Part shown: positions 11,058 to 22,560 of the stretch, in pieces
How the letters are laid out: each line of letters begins with the position of its first letter
How positions within the stretch are numbered: the first letter of the stretch is position 1
Notes under the pieces: model-generated
The model's database searches: none
The model's input: the letters and a program-made list of their open reading frames with translations, nothing else
Told to the model about the DNA's origin: nothing
Translations under genes and position numbers: made by a program
Assembly (NCBI GenBank): GCA_023678885.1
Contig: CM042963.1
Coordinates: 27,903,542-27,967,541, forward strand
Direction: 5' to 3'
Length of the DNA: 64,000 bases
Source: Pogostemon cablin
Taxonomy: Eukaryota; Streptophyta; Magnoliopsida; Lamiales; Lamiaceae

Positions 11058-13032
11058 CTACCTCTTGAAATCAAGTGCTTTGGTGAATATACTAACAAGT
11101 TGTTTCTTAGTGGAAATATACTCCAACTTTACTACCTCATTCTCAACTAAATCAATTAGAAAATGATGTCTAATGCTAATACGTTTAGTGAGTGAGTGTT
11201 GCACTAGATTTTTAGAAAAGTTTATAGCACTCGTATTATTACAATAAATTACCAAAGTATTTGTCTCAAGCACATAGTCATCTAACATCTTTTTCAGCCA
11301 AAGCAATTGAGTACAACAATTACCAGCAGCAATGTATTCAGATTCAGTAGTGGATTGTGAAATGCATTTTTTCTTTTTATTATGCCAAGAGACAAGATTG
11401 TTACCCATGTAAAAGCATCCACCACGTATGCTTTTCCTGTTATCACAGTCACCAGCCCAATCTGCATCGCTATAGCCAACCAATGAGCTGTTTGTATCAT
11501 TTGAAAACCACAATCCCATGTCATTTGTTCCAGCAACATATCTGATAATCCTCTTCACACCCTTCATGTGTGATTCCTTGGGATTTGCTTGGTATCTAGG
11601 ACACACACATACACTATACATGATGTCAGGTCTACTAAAAGTTAAGTACAGAAGACTACCAATCATAGATCTATACAGAGTGTGGTCAACATCTGGGCCA
11701 ACATCATCGCTGCACAGTTTCTGTGAAGTTCCCATTAGAGTTTTCACAGGCTTAGCATTTTCAAGAACGAATATTTTCACCAAGTTCTTAGCATACATAA
11801 TAAGACCGAACGGTTTTGTGAAATAAAAATACTACTTTCACCTTGTTTGCTTTTGGAGCCCTAAAGAGTAATTTAGGTCACCAACCATACTCATTTCAAA
11901 TATCGTGGTCATTGCCTTCACAAAGTTGTCCATCATGACTTGAGATGTTGCTCCAAATACAATGTCATCAATCTATATTTGTGCAATCAAGAAACCATCA
12001 GATTCATACTTAATGAAAATAGTTCTATCAGTCTCACCTCTATGAATCCAAACTGAAGTAAGAAATCTGTCAGTCTACCATACCTTGCTTTATGAGCTCG
12101 TTTTAGACCATACAAAGCATTTTGCAGTTTATACACATGATCGGGATGAAATGGATCAATAAAACCTTTCGGTTGTTCAACAAAAGCTTCTTCAAGTGAT
12201 ATACCAGTTAAAAATGTAGCTTTAACATCCATTTGAAATATTTAATTCCAATAAAATATACAATACCTAAGAGAAGTCTAACGGACTCTATTCTAGCTAC
12301 GGGTGCAAATGTTTCATCAAAATCTATTCCTTCAACCTGTGTGTATCCTTGTGTAACAAGCCTAACTTTGTTTCTTACTATGTTACTAGATTCATCAGTT
12401 TGTTCTTGAAAATCCACTTAGTTCTAATCACATTAGTGTTTGTAGGTCTAGGTACTAGACTCCAAACATCATTCCTAGTAAATTGTTCAAATTCTTCTGG
12501 CATAGGTTGAATCCAACATTCATCTTTTAAGGCTTCAGTAACATTTTAGGGTTCAACAGAAGAAAAATAACATTGAGCACATACGTGATTGCATAGATTA
12601 GACAAGCAATGATCTGTGATCAAGGGTAATCCTTCTTGTATCTGTGAACAAGGTCATTTCTTGGAGTTTGGTGGAGTAATTCTCATTATCTTCAAATTTG
12701 ACACTCAATATTGTAGGAGATGTGGTCACATTTGGATCAACATTGTTTACTGGTTCTACAGGACTTGCAATTTCAATAAGATAAGAGATGTCATATTCTA
12801 TATTTTTACCTATAATATTGGATGTATCATCAAACAGAACACTGACAGACTCTTGTACAGTTCTGGTTCTAAGATTAAAGACTCTGTAAGCTTTGCAATT
12901 CTTAGAATAACCTAAGAAAATACCTTTATCACTCTTAGAATCAAACTTTGAAAGATACTCTCTATCATTTAGAATATAGCACATGCAACCAAATATATGA
13001 AAGTATTTCATATTTAATTTCCTCTTGTAAAG
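11058..13032 (-). pseudogene. Copia pol relic: integrase C-terminus, reverse transcriptase, RNase H
   Basis: In minus order: integrase C-terminal block FHIFGCMCYI..GIFLGYS (13020-12800), RT start VRNKVRLVTQGYTQVEGIDF and FDETFAPVARIESVRLLL (12400-12250), MDVKATFLTG and VYKLQNALYGLKRA (12230-12100), the active-site block decayed to stop-IDDIVFG near 11960-11980, then a clean 246-residue RNase H segment (GYSDADWAGDCDNRKSIRG, QSTTESEYIAAGNC). Several frameshifts and stops separate the parts. RNase H aspartates and the TESEY glutamate remain visible. Confidence 0.88.
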
Positions 13033-14860
13033 TGATAAGCATTTTCTTTGCAAGCAAAATTAATCCTCAAGTATTAAGGATATCAATTGCAGCTTAAGCA
13101 AGCGACCAAGTTAAATATCGAACCCAAAGAACGGCGTATTATCAATTTAAATTATTTACTAAATTAATTAAGACGAAAGACAATTAAGTTTGAGGTTTGA
13201 TTATCAATACTAAACAATTAATTAAAATAATAAATAAAATAAATAACACTGGAAGAATACAAAAGTGTCTCAAGAATGGAGAATAGATTGCTCTAGGGTA
13301 ATCTAGTTTTACTACTTAACTTCTCTCTCAAGTGCAGGTCGACTCTGTCTTGTGGACTATGGACACATCACTAAACCATGCAAATCTACTCTATAGACAC
13401 AAGTAAATATGCGTGTAACACGTGTGAATAACCTTGGAGCAAAGAGATAATTTTACCCCCTTTTTAGGTACTATCAGTATCAATTATTTTCCACGTCTGG
13501 AATCTAACCCGATATGATCTCCCTTATAGGTACTATAAAATTACCCTCTTTATCCTGCTTATTAACCCGAATTCAATTCAATTAATAAACATTCATATAT
13601 GACAGTTCTAATGAAGCTTCAGAGTCCCCTCACTTAGAATCATAACAATAAACCCTGTTCAGCAGTGAACGCGCTCAATCAACAATCAAAATTATATTCT
13701 GACTCTATATAACAGTTGAAGATGCACAAAACGACCGTGAATATGAGTTAAGAAAGTGCAATCATATATTAAACAAATCCACAAGTAGTGTTGTACGGAG
13801 AACACACAAAAGAGTTTAATTAATTCATAAAACCTTCATAAACCCTAGATCTACCAAAACGGTTCTAGCCCATGATGTTGCGAAGAACAATCATGGGGGT
13901 TGGATAGATCTTACCCATGTGTCTGGAAAATACAAGATAAATTAGAAAATGAATAAAATCCTATATGTGAGAGTCGTCGCGTCCTTCTCTGTCTTGAATC
14001 CTCCTCTTGGTTCTCCTTTTGATTCAACAGACGAATCTTCAAAGTGATTGATGGATGGAAGAAAGGATATGGATGATGGTTGGGAGGTGATCCCCCCTTG
14101 TTGGTGGTGTAAGATGATTGTGGTGTTGTCTCACATGAATGATGATGTAAAATATATAGGTGTGAGAAAGGAATTAAATAAGGAAATAAAAGATATGGGT
14201 GAATCATGGAAGATTATGTGATAAGGATATTAATTGTGAACTAATAAAATAGGAATTATGGGCTAATTTTTGGAAATTTTCAGAAATTCTCGAAAATTCT
14301 CGCCGGCAGCTGCGCGACCTCACGATTTTGAGCATAACTTCCTCGTCTGATCTCCGATTTGAGTGATTCTTGTACCAAAATGATCCTTTCTTCCGTAGAT
14401 TTCTATACATATAAAGAACTTACTAAAGGTCCAACAATTGAAGATGTAACATGTTATGTAAAGTTGTAGAGTCGTGATGAATAGAAATAGCTTGCGCGAC
14501 ATCACCATTTCGATCATAAATTTTTTATTTGGACTTCGATTGAGATGTTTCTTATGCCAAAACGACCCTCTCTTCTGTGGCTTTCCAACCACGTATTATA
14601 CTTTTATTTTTAAGCTCCATAAAAATACAGAAAAATTACACAAGTTGAACGTACGTTTTTCAGCATTCTTGCATAAGTTGCACCTTTTCTCCAACCTTGC
14701 ACTTTTAATCCTTTTTCCACCTAAAACACAATAAAACACCTCAAATGCACTTTTTCTCACATATATCAAATATAAGACACTTGTGCTAATATATGACAAT
14801 AATTTCTATAAAAAAGGTGTTAAATTGGACACTAAAACACGCTTATTTTCACTCTCATCA
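13033..14860 (-). repeat. Solo LTR (family A) inserted in Copia integrase, TSD TAAAG
   Basis: Read on minus it runs from TGATGAGAGT at 14860 to GCTTATCA at 13033 (1828 bp). It is flanked by perfect 5-bp duplications TAAAG at 13028-13032 and 14861-14865. Removing the LTR and one TAAAG brings the two parts of the Copia integrase back into one frame. Modules lie at about 14487-14592 and 14305-14405. No internal region is present, so it arose by LTR-LTR recombination. Confidence 0.95.
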
Positions 14861-15042
14861 TAAAGTAGCTCATAAGAAGTAATAGAACAGTCTGGTCTAA
14901 AGAAAATCCTATTAGACACATGACATGTAGTGTTTAATGCTTCAGCCCAAAATCTTTTAGACACATTCAATAAAGTAAGCATGAATCTAGCCATTTCTTA
15001 TAGTGTTCTATTCTTTCTTTTAGCAATATCATTCTTTTACAA
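14861..15042 (-). pseudogene. Copia integrase core fragment
   Basis: Encodes KRKNRTL-stop-EMARFML followed by FWAEALNTTCHVSNRIFFRP and SYELLY, the end of the Copia integrase core. It continues across the solo LTR into the segment at 13027. One in-frame stop is visible. The upstream part is replaced by the LTR fragment beginning at 15043. Confidence 0.85.
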
Positions 15043-15710
15043 GAAAGAAAGAGTACAAGAAAATTACAAGAAAGATTAAGTTGCGAAGTAAACCCTAGAT
15101 GTGGGCGTTGTCGCTTCTCGCTCCATCTTGAATCTTCACTTGGTTCTCACTTGATTCGTTGCACGAATCTCTCTCTACAGCTCCTACGGATGGAGTTAGG
15201 ATTTGGATGTGGTGTAAGATGGATGTGGAATCTAACTCTCCTCTTGATGTGATCTGCTTCCCTTTTTATACTTATAAAACACTCCTTACAGACCTTTACT
15301 GGGCTTTTTCTTGAAAAATATGCTCATACACGCACTGGAGGGTTGGAATTATAAAAAATAAAACTGAGTGTCCCCGCTCGACCAAAATGATTTAGGTCAA
15401 ATGGGCTCGGCCAGATCGAGCGATGATCGACCGGACTCTCTGAGCGCTAAAACTCTGTCCGGGGTCTTGCTCGACCAAATTTGATGTTGCTCGACCAAAC
15501 TGACTTGGTCGAGCGGTACCTCAAAATTCGTGTTTTCTAATTCTGAGCACTTCTGACCTATTTTCTAGTATAAATATGCTCAAATAGCCTTAGTAGCATC
15601 TGATTCATGACTTTTCCATAAACAACCCAATTTGCCTTGATTATAGACAAAATCGTATACAATTTCTACATAAATTAGAGCTCAAAATACGTGAATTATC
15701 ACTCTCATCA
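15043..15710 (-). repeat. Truncated LTR, diverged family-A relative
   Basis: On minus it starts TGATGAGAGTGATAATTCAC at 15710 and breaks off at about 15043 against Copia integrase. It has the CT-rich leader zone and four GCTCGACCA/TGGTCGAGC motifs (15375-15520), a one-base variant of the GTTCGACCA motif elsewhere. The ~100-bp modules are not evident. Confidence 0.65.
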
Positions 15711-16594
15711 AGGGCTCATTAATATTGGTTATTACATGTTTAAACATGTTGTTACAGATTTAACTCTGCCCATGCTTACCCTCAACTATTACACTTTCGA
15801 ATTTGATCTTGTAATTGATGGTTGAATTTATCCAAAGTTCAAAGACCACGAAGGCCTCACCTCTAATAAAATGGAACGAGCCCACTCAAATGAACTTCCA
15901 TTATTTGAGTTCTTATATTACTAGACCTTGGTCCAAAATTGTAAATAGACTATAATTTTCCATAAAGCTTATGGTTGTGTCTCACATGTGGTACTAGGAG
16001 TTTTCTCATTTCCTACACATTATTATTCCATAATGACATTAATATAATTAACCTTTTATAATATAAGATAGATTTTTTAAATATACATAAATTTTATTTT
16101 AATATAAGTATTCATTTTAATTAATGATTATATAATTATATAATTTATTTTAATTATTATTTACCAATTAAATATAAGAAAAAAGAATATTAAAGATATT
16201 ATTGAAGCATGAAACAAAATAAGAGTCTAAAGGAATGAAATTTTTTTAATATAAGTAATTATTCAATTTAATCATTATTATTTACCATTTTAATGTAAAA
16301 GAAAAAAGAATATTAAAGATATTTTCTAAATAGATGATATTATTGAAGTATAAAACAAAAATATATAAGAGTCTAAAAGAATGAAAAAATGGAAAAGAGC
16401 AACTAATTCTTATACACTTATTAATGAATATATATACACTACAGTATTTATTTAATTCATGTACACTTATACTTTAACGAAATAGTGTTATATCATTGGA
16501 TCTGCATATTAATAACATAATTTTATCACTTTTAGTTTTCCTTTAACAATTTTTTATCATTTTTTTAATGACCTATTTTATTATAATTGTTTGC
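15711..16594. other. AT-rich sequence, no gene seen
   Basis: No supported ORF, RNA gene or element. Very AT-rich from about 16030 onward. Confidence 0.5.
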
Positions 16595-16800
16595 ATTTTA
16601 TTATTCAAAAATTTAGTATTGAGGCAAGTAGATGATATTTTATTAAAAGATAAATGAAAATAAGATAGGGGAAAGAAACAGAGAAGTACAAGTTAAATTT
16701 TATTATTCAAAAATTTAGTATTGAGGCAAATAGATGATATTTTATTAAAAGATAAATGAAAATAAGATAGGGGAAAGAAACAGAGAAGTATAAGTTAAAT
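16595..16800. repeat. Tandem duplication, 102-bp period, two copies
   Basis: 16595-16698 and 16697-16800 are near-identical (differences include gcaag/gcaaa and tacaag/tataag). Each copy holds the target sequence AAAATTTAGTATTGAG followed by the terminal part of the adjacent LINE-like insert. Confidence 0.92.
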
Positions 16801-17594
16801 AAAATAAGCCAAACATGTGGCTTTAAAAAAAGGTCAAACAGGTGGCCTTGTAAAAATGAACCGCCTATACTAATCTAATAATATCTCGATGCTCAATCGG
16901 CTTAAGCAAAAAATAATCCTAGTCTAAACTAGGAGATGGTTCAAACAGGATCGACGGGACCTATAGCAAGCAAACTAAATCCAATACAAGCCAACCAAGA
17001 AATATGTTAAGTGGGAACTAATGGTTTCATCAAGGAACAGCAACCTTAAGAAAAGATACAGCAGCAAAGCCCCAAGGCATAAATCAATCAATCCAAATAC
17101 TTAGAATCTCGAACAAAGTCGCAAACAAAGCCCCAACAAGTATACCAATCTGAGGCATAGGGCAAAATAGACAAGAGCATCACAAAGGCCGCAAGATCAA
17201 GCACCTCAAAACAGTCCTGAGTGAAATGCAAAAAGGGCTCATTCACATCTGATACAAACAAAGTAACAAGCAAAGCATATCAAACCTCTATCAACAAGAT
17301 CAGATGAGCCAATTTGTGAAACAAACTTTCAAAAAAACCATAAACTGGAACCACATAGTACTCCCTAGATGTTCGTTAGATTCAAATACAAAGCACATCC
17401 CAAGAGGAGGAAGGTCCAGAATTTGTAACTTCCATAGCGAGACAATAACAGTTCTGCGCAAACATAAGGAAGTGTAAGCATCAAGAGCCCTGCTCATAGA
17501 CTTACTGCCACGGCAGCACAAGACCCTACAGGAATAGGGCAAGCAAAGGAATCAGTAGGTGATGCCACCTGATTTTACAAATCCCTCAAGGTCC
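16726..17594 (-). mobile_element. 5'-truncated LINE-like insertion with 16-bp TSD
   Basis: The segment is flanked by AAAATTTAGTATTGAG at 16710-16725 and 17595-17610, a length typical of target-primed reverse transcription. On minus its 3' end reads ...TTTAATAAAATATCATC and carries no long coding region; open frames around 17542-17088 (on minus) match nothing I recognise. The phrase CCAAACAGGTGGCC-like recurs at 62700-62745. LINE assignment is inference from TSD length and 3' end. Confidence 0.55.
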
Positions 17595-17610
17595 AAAATT
17601 TAGTATTGAG

Positions 17611-18205
17611 TAATTTAATGCAAAATGGTAATAATAATCTAAGAATAAATATTAATGTAGATTTAATTTTGTATTAAAAATAAATACATAATTCTCAAAA
17701 TATTAAAATTATAACAATATTTATGTATTTCATATCAATTAAGAAATATATTTTCCTGTTAATTTGTGTATATCCAGGTGCACAAAACATTCAACGATAT
17801 TATATTTTATTTTAAAAAGTATTTATTTTATTATTTATTAAGTTTATTATGCTTTCAATATGTTGAAATATGAATAGCACTCAAATTTAACTAATAAAAA
17901 TATTTTTTAATTAAATAAATAAAAGTATTCTTTATGGTGAATAATGGTTTTAAAAGAGTTTTTTCAATTTAAGACCTAAAAAATAAGTAAACAATTAATT
18001 TAGGATTTGAATTATTTTTTCTATCAATTATGAACATGAAATATGTAATATTATAAATTCAATTCAATTCAAGGCTTGAAAATTTAAAAAATATTTTTTT
18101 AAAATTAGAACTACAACTACATTAAATTCACATATTTAATATGTTTTTAAAGATATTTTTAAATAATTTATTAGCGTTAAAATAATATTTTTGGCAAATT
18201 TATAT
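17611..18205. other. AT-rich flank of the Tat element, no gene seen
   Basis: About 80 percent A+T with poly-A and poly-T runs, no ORF of note. It ends in TATAT (18201-18205), the presumed target duplication of the Tat element. Confidence 0.5.
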
Positions 18206-19021
18206 TGTGGTAGGACACATTGTACTAGGCACTCAAAGAGAAATATAGGCCAAATTCGATTGGGCCCAATTGTATTGCTCTCTCTCCAGGGCAGTCGTTG
18301 GGCTAGATATGAAACACTCTCAATAGCTGGCCCCCAATTGTGTAGCCGAGCGCGTCCTCCTACGTGTTCTACCGAGATGAGCCCTCCATCTCCCCACTTG
18401 ACCACTTGCGCTGGCCAGTCTAGAAGCTATATGGATATCCCCTAAGATTCATATATTGGGGATATCCTAAAATATATATACTCCCTCCGTCCCTCACTAA
18501 GAGGGTCTTTTACTTTTTGGCACACATGGATTAAGGAATATTATTATTTAATGTGTAGTGGATAGTTATATTAGTGGGAGTGTGGATTCCATATTTTAAT
18601 TGTATTAGTGGGTGTGTATGGGTCCCATGTGTGTAAAAAAGGAAAGGAGACTCTTTGGGTAGGACGTCCAAAATTGAAAAAAGACCCTCTTTGAAGGGGA
18701 TAGAGGGAGTATCTTTTTAATAGCCTGGTGTGGCTAAGCATTTAATACCTATAGTATCTGTAATTAATGTGATGTGACATGTCACAAGATCCTTAGATAC
18801 GGATGATGACAGCCACGTCCATTATAAGGAGCTCGCTCCTAATGGAAATGATTCAAGGAGACACACTACATTTTCCCTCCCAAAGGCAAGATAAGCCGGG
18901 AGGAAATTCTGAGCCATCTTATCCTATTTTATGTTAGATTAGCAACGATTATCCCCCCTTTTTCTCAATAAATAACCACATCAACACGCAATTAAAGGAG
19001 GGTTAATCCGCGCTATCTACA
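18206..19021 (+). repeat. 5' LTR of the Tat element
   Basis: TGTGGTAGG...CTATCTACA, matched by the 3' LTR in pieces 39903-40075 and 41867-42274. It is followed by TT and TGGCACTAGAGG, a primer-site-like sequence whose tRNA I cannot name. A Stowaway MITE sits at 18481-18709 and is absent from the 3' LTR. Confidence 0.88.
18481..18709. mobile_element. Stowaway-type MITE inside the 5' LTR
   Basis: 229 bp with terminal inverted repeats CTCCCTCCGTCCC / GGGGATAGAGGGAG and TA on each side. The 3' LTR near 41960 has the empty site. A close relative is at 60408-60634. Confidence 0.93.
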
Positions 19022-19186
19022 TTTGGCACTAGAGGAAGGGCTGAACCTTCGTACCTTCGCAGATTTCAGAAAGGTAACTTTCATGGTTATTCCGCCTACC
19101 GATCGCATTAGTCAATCGATATGATGAACGAATAAGATGAAGCCACACCCAACAAAGTTGGAGGACCAACCAGCCAATAATATGGG
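19022..19186 (+). other. Leader of the Tat element with primer-site-like start
   Basis: TTTGGCACTAGAGG directly follows the LTR. No ORF; two short ATGs precede the presumed gag frame. Confidence 0.45.
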
Positions 19187-20440
19187 ATGCCGAATCCTCC
19201 CCGAAATGTCAAAAAAGAAATTCCACCTCAGGAGGTAAGTTCATAAGAGGAAGAAATGGAAATCAATTTTCGTAAGAAGTATTTCGATCTTCTTAAGCAG
19301 CTAAAAGGGAAGCGACCAGCTGGACAAAAGAGTGCCAGTCGAAAGTTGAGTTTCGACCTAGAAGAAAACATCACAGAACAAATGAACGAGACACAACGCG
19401 AGTAGATTCCACCCAAAAAGTCCATACACGAGCGGATGGGACCAAAGGGTGTCCAGAACGAGCCGCGCAAGGCTCAGAAGGTAGTGGATGAAAGACGCGA
19501 ACGGAGGCAAGTGGTCAGTCTAGCTAACTCTATCGCCAGTATAGCCCCTACACACACGATCGGGCGCATAAGTGTTAAAGACCACCTAGGCCCCGAGCCA
19601 GTAAAGTCTCACCGAGAACAAATAGAGGAAAACATAGGTGAGGACCCCTTGACCAAGTTCAAATAGACTCGGAACTAGTGGCAATAAGGAGATGACTTGA
19701 TGAGATAGAGAGAAAGAATAATGCTGGACGGACCCCTTTCAACCATCGAATCATCACAGCCCCCTCGCTAAAAAAGATCCGAATACCTCAGATCCATCAA
19801 TATGCCAGCGACTCAAACCGTACAATACATCTCAATAAATACGTGGGATGGATGTTAGCTCAAGGGAGTTAGAAGAAGGATCATTGCAAAATGTTTCCTT
19901 TTACGTTGGCAGATAGAGCGCATTCATGGTCCGAATTATTGCCGATTAATTCAATTGACTCGTGGGCCCAACTTCAACATCCTTCTCATCCCATTTTTCC
20001 TATCTTGGATAGGGAAAAAACTGAAGCAGAAGCTGGCCTGCCTACGACAAGGAACGAAGGAATTGCTCAAGGATTTCATGAAGAGGTTCAACGAACAGTG
20101 GGCAAACACTGAAGAAATCTCAGACGAAACGTCTATTATCTTGCCAGTGGCGGTCCTACTTCCCGGGTCCTTGATGTGGACGAGTTGCCAGCAGAAGCTG
20201 CCGACCAATTATGCAGCCTTCATGGCCCAGGCACAAGCGTTCATCCATAATGAGGAGATCCTCGAAGAATATAAGAAGTCTAAAGGCGAGGACAAAGAAA
20301 GGGAGAAGAAAAAAAAGAAGGGAGACAAGGATTACAAGACTCCATCTTCTTTTAAACCCTTTCCAGAAGATGATCAGATACAAGAAATGACAGAGGTGCT
20401 CGAATTGACTCCCGAAGAGATATTCAACAAGATTTAACAT
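19187..20440 (+). pseudogene. Tat gag, decayed
   Basis: One frame begins MPNPPRNVKKEIPPQ at 19187, with stops near 19233 and 19403, and continues through 19436-19666 (basic, charged). The gag core is visible as MFPFTLADRAHSWSELLP (19891) and, after a frameshift between about 19955 and 20030, LRQGTKELLKDFMKRFNEQW, then a lysine-rich tail to 20437. These match the retrotransposon gag core of Tat-type elements (FxxxL..A..W..L, then F...F..Q). The start is uncertain because another ATG frame overlaps. Confidence 0.75.
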
Positions 20441-20469
20441 GCCAATTTTTAACCTCTCTACCTAGGATG

Positions 20470-20927
20470 CGGGCGAATCCAGCTAATCTGAAAAGAAAAA
20501 ATTTTGCAAATACCACAATTCCATTGGACATGACACCAACAAGTGTCGAGATCTATTGGCGGAGTTGGTAAAGTTGTTCGAGGATGGAAAGCTGGATAGG
20601 CTGGTAACAGGCCTAAAATGTAGGAGGGAGTTACCTCCGGCACCAAACAAGCGACCGAGAGGACTCGCTACCCCGCAGGGACGAGATACACCAGGCGACC
20701 GAATACCTTCCCCACCTCGAGAAGTGTATACGATGGAGGAACATTACGTAGGAATGTCACAAACCCTGACCACCTTGTCTCGTAGGAAGAGGAAGGCTGA
20801 GCTCTGGGAGCTGGATAGATTCCAACATATCCTGATGGCAAGCCCGCGTCTGCCCAAACACGAAGCCGACATACTCTTCTCTGAAGAAGACCTTGCCGAG
20901 GTACGAATCCCCATAATGACCTATTAA
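20470..20927 (+). pseudogene. Tat gag C-terminus with zinc-knuckle relic and protease linker
   Basis: KFCKYHNSIGHDTNKC (about 20500-20545) resembles the CxxH....GHDTxxC knuckle of Tat gags, followed by RDLLAELVKLFEDGKLDRL. The rest is basic linker ending TAA at 20925-20927. Family comparison suggests RNA binding in the virus-like particle. Confidence 0.7.
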
Positions 20928-21360
20928 TCATCTCAACCATTATCTCAGCAGTAAAGGTGCACCGATGCTTGATAGACACGGGCACTTATACGAGCATCAT
21001 ATTCAAGAAAGTGTTCGAGGCCATTGGAGGTCTAGCCACCATAAGGTATCTTCATGTGCCAACGAAATACGAGGGTTCGGTAATGCCATTACGACTCTCC
21101 TGATGCAAACCGAACAGTCGGTCCAGATAATGGATGAGAAGCAAGCGTTGAGAACCCAGCGCACGCTCGAGTTTAAGGTAGTCGATCTTCCATCACCCTA
21201 CAATTGCATCTTAGGAAGGACATTCATACATCAATTCAACTTCATCCCCTCGACACTCCACCAATGCTTAAAATTCATAACCGCCGACGGAAGAGTCGGT
21301 GCCATCAGGGAAGACCAAAAGAAAGCTAGGGAGTACTCCTTCATCGAGAAGGCCGAATAA
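20928..21360 (+). pseudogene. Tat aspartic protease, frameshifted
   Basis: The catalytic triad region reads CLIDTGTYTSIIF (DTG codons 20975-20983), where the family usually has DTGSS. The second half, VDLPSPYNCILGRTFIHQF, lies in another frame (20965-21360), so at least one frameshift separates them. Ends TAA at 21358. Confidence 0.78.
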
Positions 21361-21363
21361 CTC

Positions 21364-22560
21364 AGGTACCACGACCCACATTTTCAATTGCTAGTGGCCG
21401 AGGAAGGACAAAGTGATGAAGCCCCAAACATCATTGCAGAATGTAACTCGCCAGCAGAATACATAAACCTGGAGAATGCCTGCAAGTTCCGACCCTTTGG
21501 CACAAAAGAAGTTGACTTACCTCCAATCACCGATGAGGATCCAAGATCTGAAAGGAAAAGAAAAAGAGGGGAACCAGTCGAAGAAATCGAAGCCATTAGG
21601 ATGGAGCCAAGCAACCCGGATTTAGAATTATACATCGGATCGCAACTGCAGGAGCCTCAAAGAACAGCTTTAATAGAGTTCTTGAAGGCTAATATGGATG
21701 TGTTTGCTTGGATGCCGATGGACATATCGAGGATAGATCCCAAACACACGTGCCATTGGCTCAACGTAAACCCATTGTACCTCCTAGTCGAGCAGAAGAA
21801 AAGGAAGTATTGTCCAGAAAAATATGAGATCATCGATATAGAGGCGAGGAAGCTCCTAGCAAACAACCTTGTAAGGGAAGCCTTGTTCCCCTCATGGGTA
21901 GCCAACCCAGTCCTAGTTCAAAAAGCCAACAAATCCTGGAGACACTGCATCGACTTCACCGACCTCAATAAAGCATGCCCTAAGAACAACTTCCCATTAC
22001 CGGATGTTGATCAGATGGCAGATGCGACGGCAGGCCATGTGCTGATGAGCTTCATGGATGCCTACTCGGGCTACCACCAGATCCCGATGCACCCAGATGA
22101 CGTGAAAAATATGGCTTTCTACACTAAAGAGGAACATGTTGTGCTGGGTAATGATGTCGTCGGACTGAAAAATATGGGCGCCACATACCAGAGATTGGTC
22201 ATTAGAATGTTATATGAAGAGCTAGGAAAGACCATGGAAGTGTACATGGACGACATGTTAGTCAAAAGCATAGCCGTGGGTGATCACGTACACCACTTGA
22301 ATAAAGCATTCGACATCCTACGCCACTACGGGATAAAAGCTAAACCCGAAGAAGTGCACCTTCGGAGTTTCAGCGGAAAAGTTTCTCGGCTGCATGGTAA
22401 GCAAAAGGGGTATAGAAGTGAACCCGAACAAAGTTAAAGCGATACAGGATATGGAATCCCCGAAGTATGCTAAAGGAGCACAAAAGCTGACTGGAAGAAT
22501 AGCATCCCTCAGCCGCTTCCTATCCAAGGCACCAGACAAGTACAAACCCTCCTCGATGTG
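21364..22560 (+). pseudogene. Tat reverse transcriptase
   Basis: A long open stretch to 22437 carries the RT core: SWRHCIDFTDLNKACPKNNFPLP, MDAYSGYHQIPMHP, and the active site VYMDDMLVKS (about 22236-22265). A frameshift near 22350 moves the downstream thumb region (GCMVSKRGIEVNPNKVKAI, TGRIASLSRFLSKA) to another frame. The start codon cannot be fixed because the frame is open from pol upstream. Catalytic residues are present, but the ORF is not functional as it stands. Confidence 0.88.

Larger units (their letters stand above)
9402..15042 (-). mobile_element. Decayed SIRE/Maximus-type Copia element
   Basis: On minus the order is integrase (from 15042), reverse transcriptase, RNase H (to 11058) and a downstream serine/proline-rich env-like ORF (10214 to 9402). 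This gene order with an extra ORF after pol is typical of the SIRE/Maximus lineage. Gag, protease and both LTRs are missing. A solo family-A LTR (13033-14860) splits the integrase. Confidence 0.8.

Noticed and set aside
14320..14592. 90-residue frame in the solo LTR with an internal repeat (GSFWHKKHLNRSPNKK and HFGTRITQIGDQ)
   Set aside because: The peptide repeat reflects the two DNA modules; other LTR copies break the frame, so the DNA and not the protein is conserved.
17088..17542. Minus-strand frames of 61 and 80 residues as LINE protein
   Set aside because: No RT or RNase H motif could be recognised; kept only as untranslated or decayed LINE-like sequence.
18191..18445. 84-residue frame in the Tat 5' LTR and its counterpart at 39865
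   Set aside because: LTR sequence; the frame is not conserved between the two LTRs.
20156..20440. Minus-strand frames opposite Tat gag and RT
   Set aside because: Shadows of the coding strand with no recognisable motifs.
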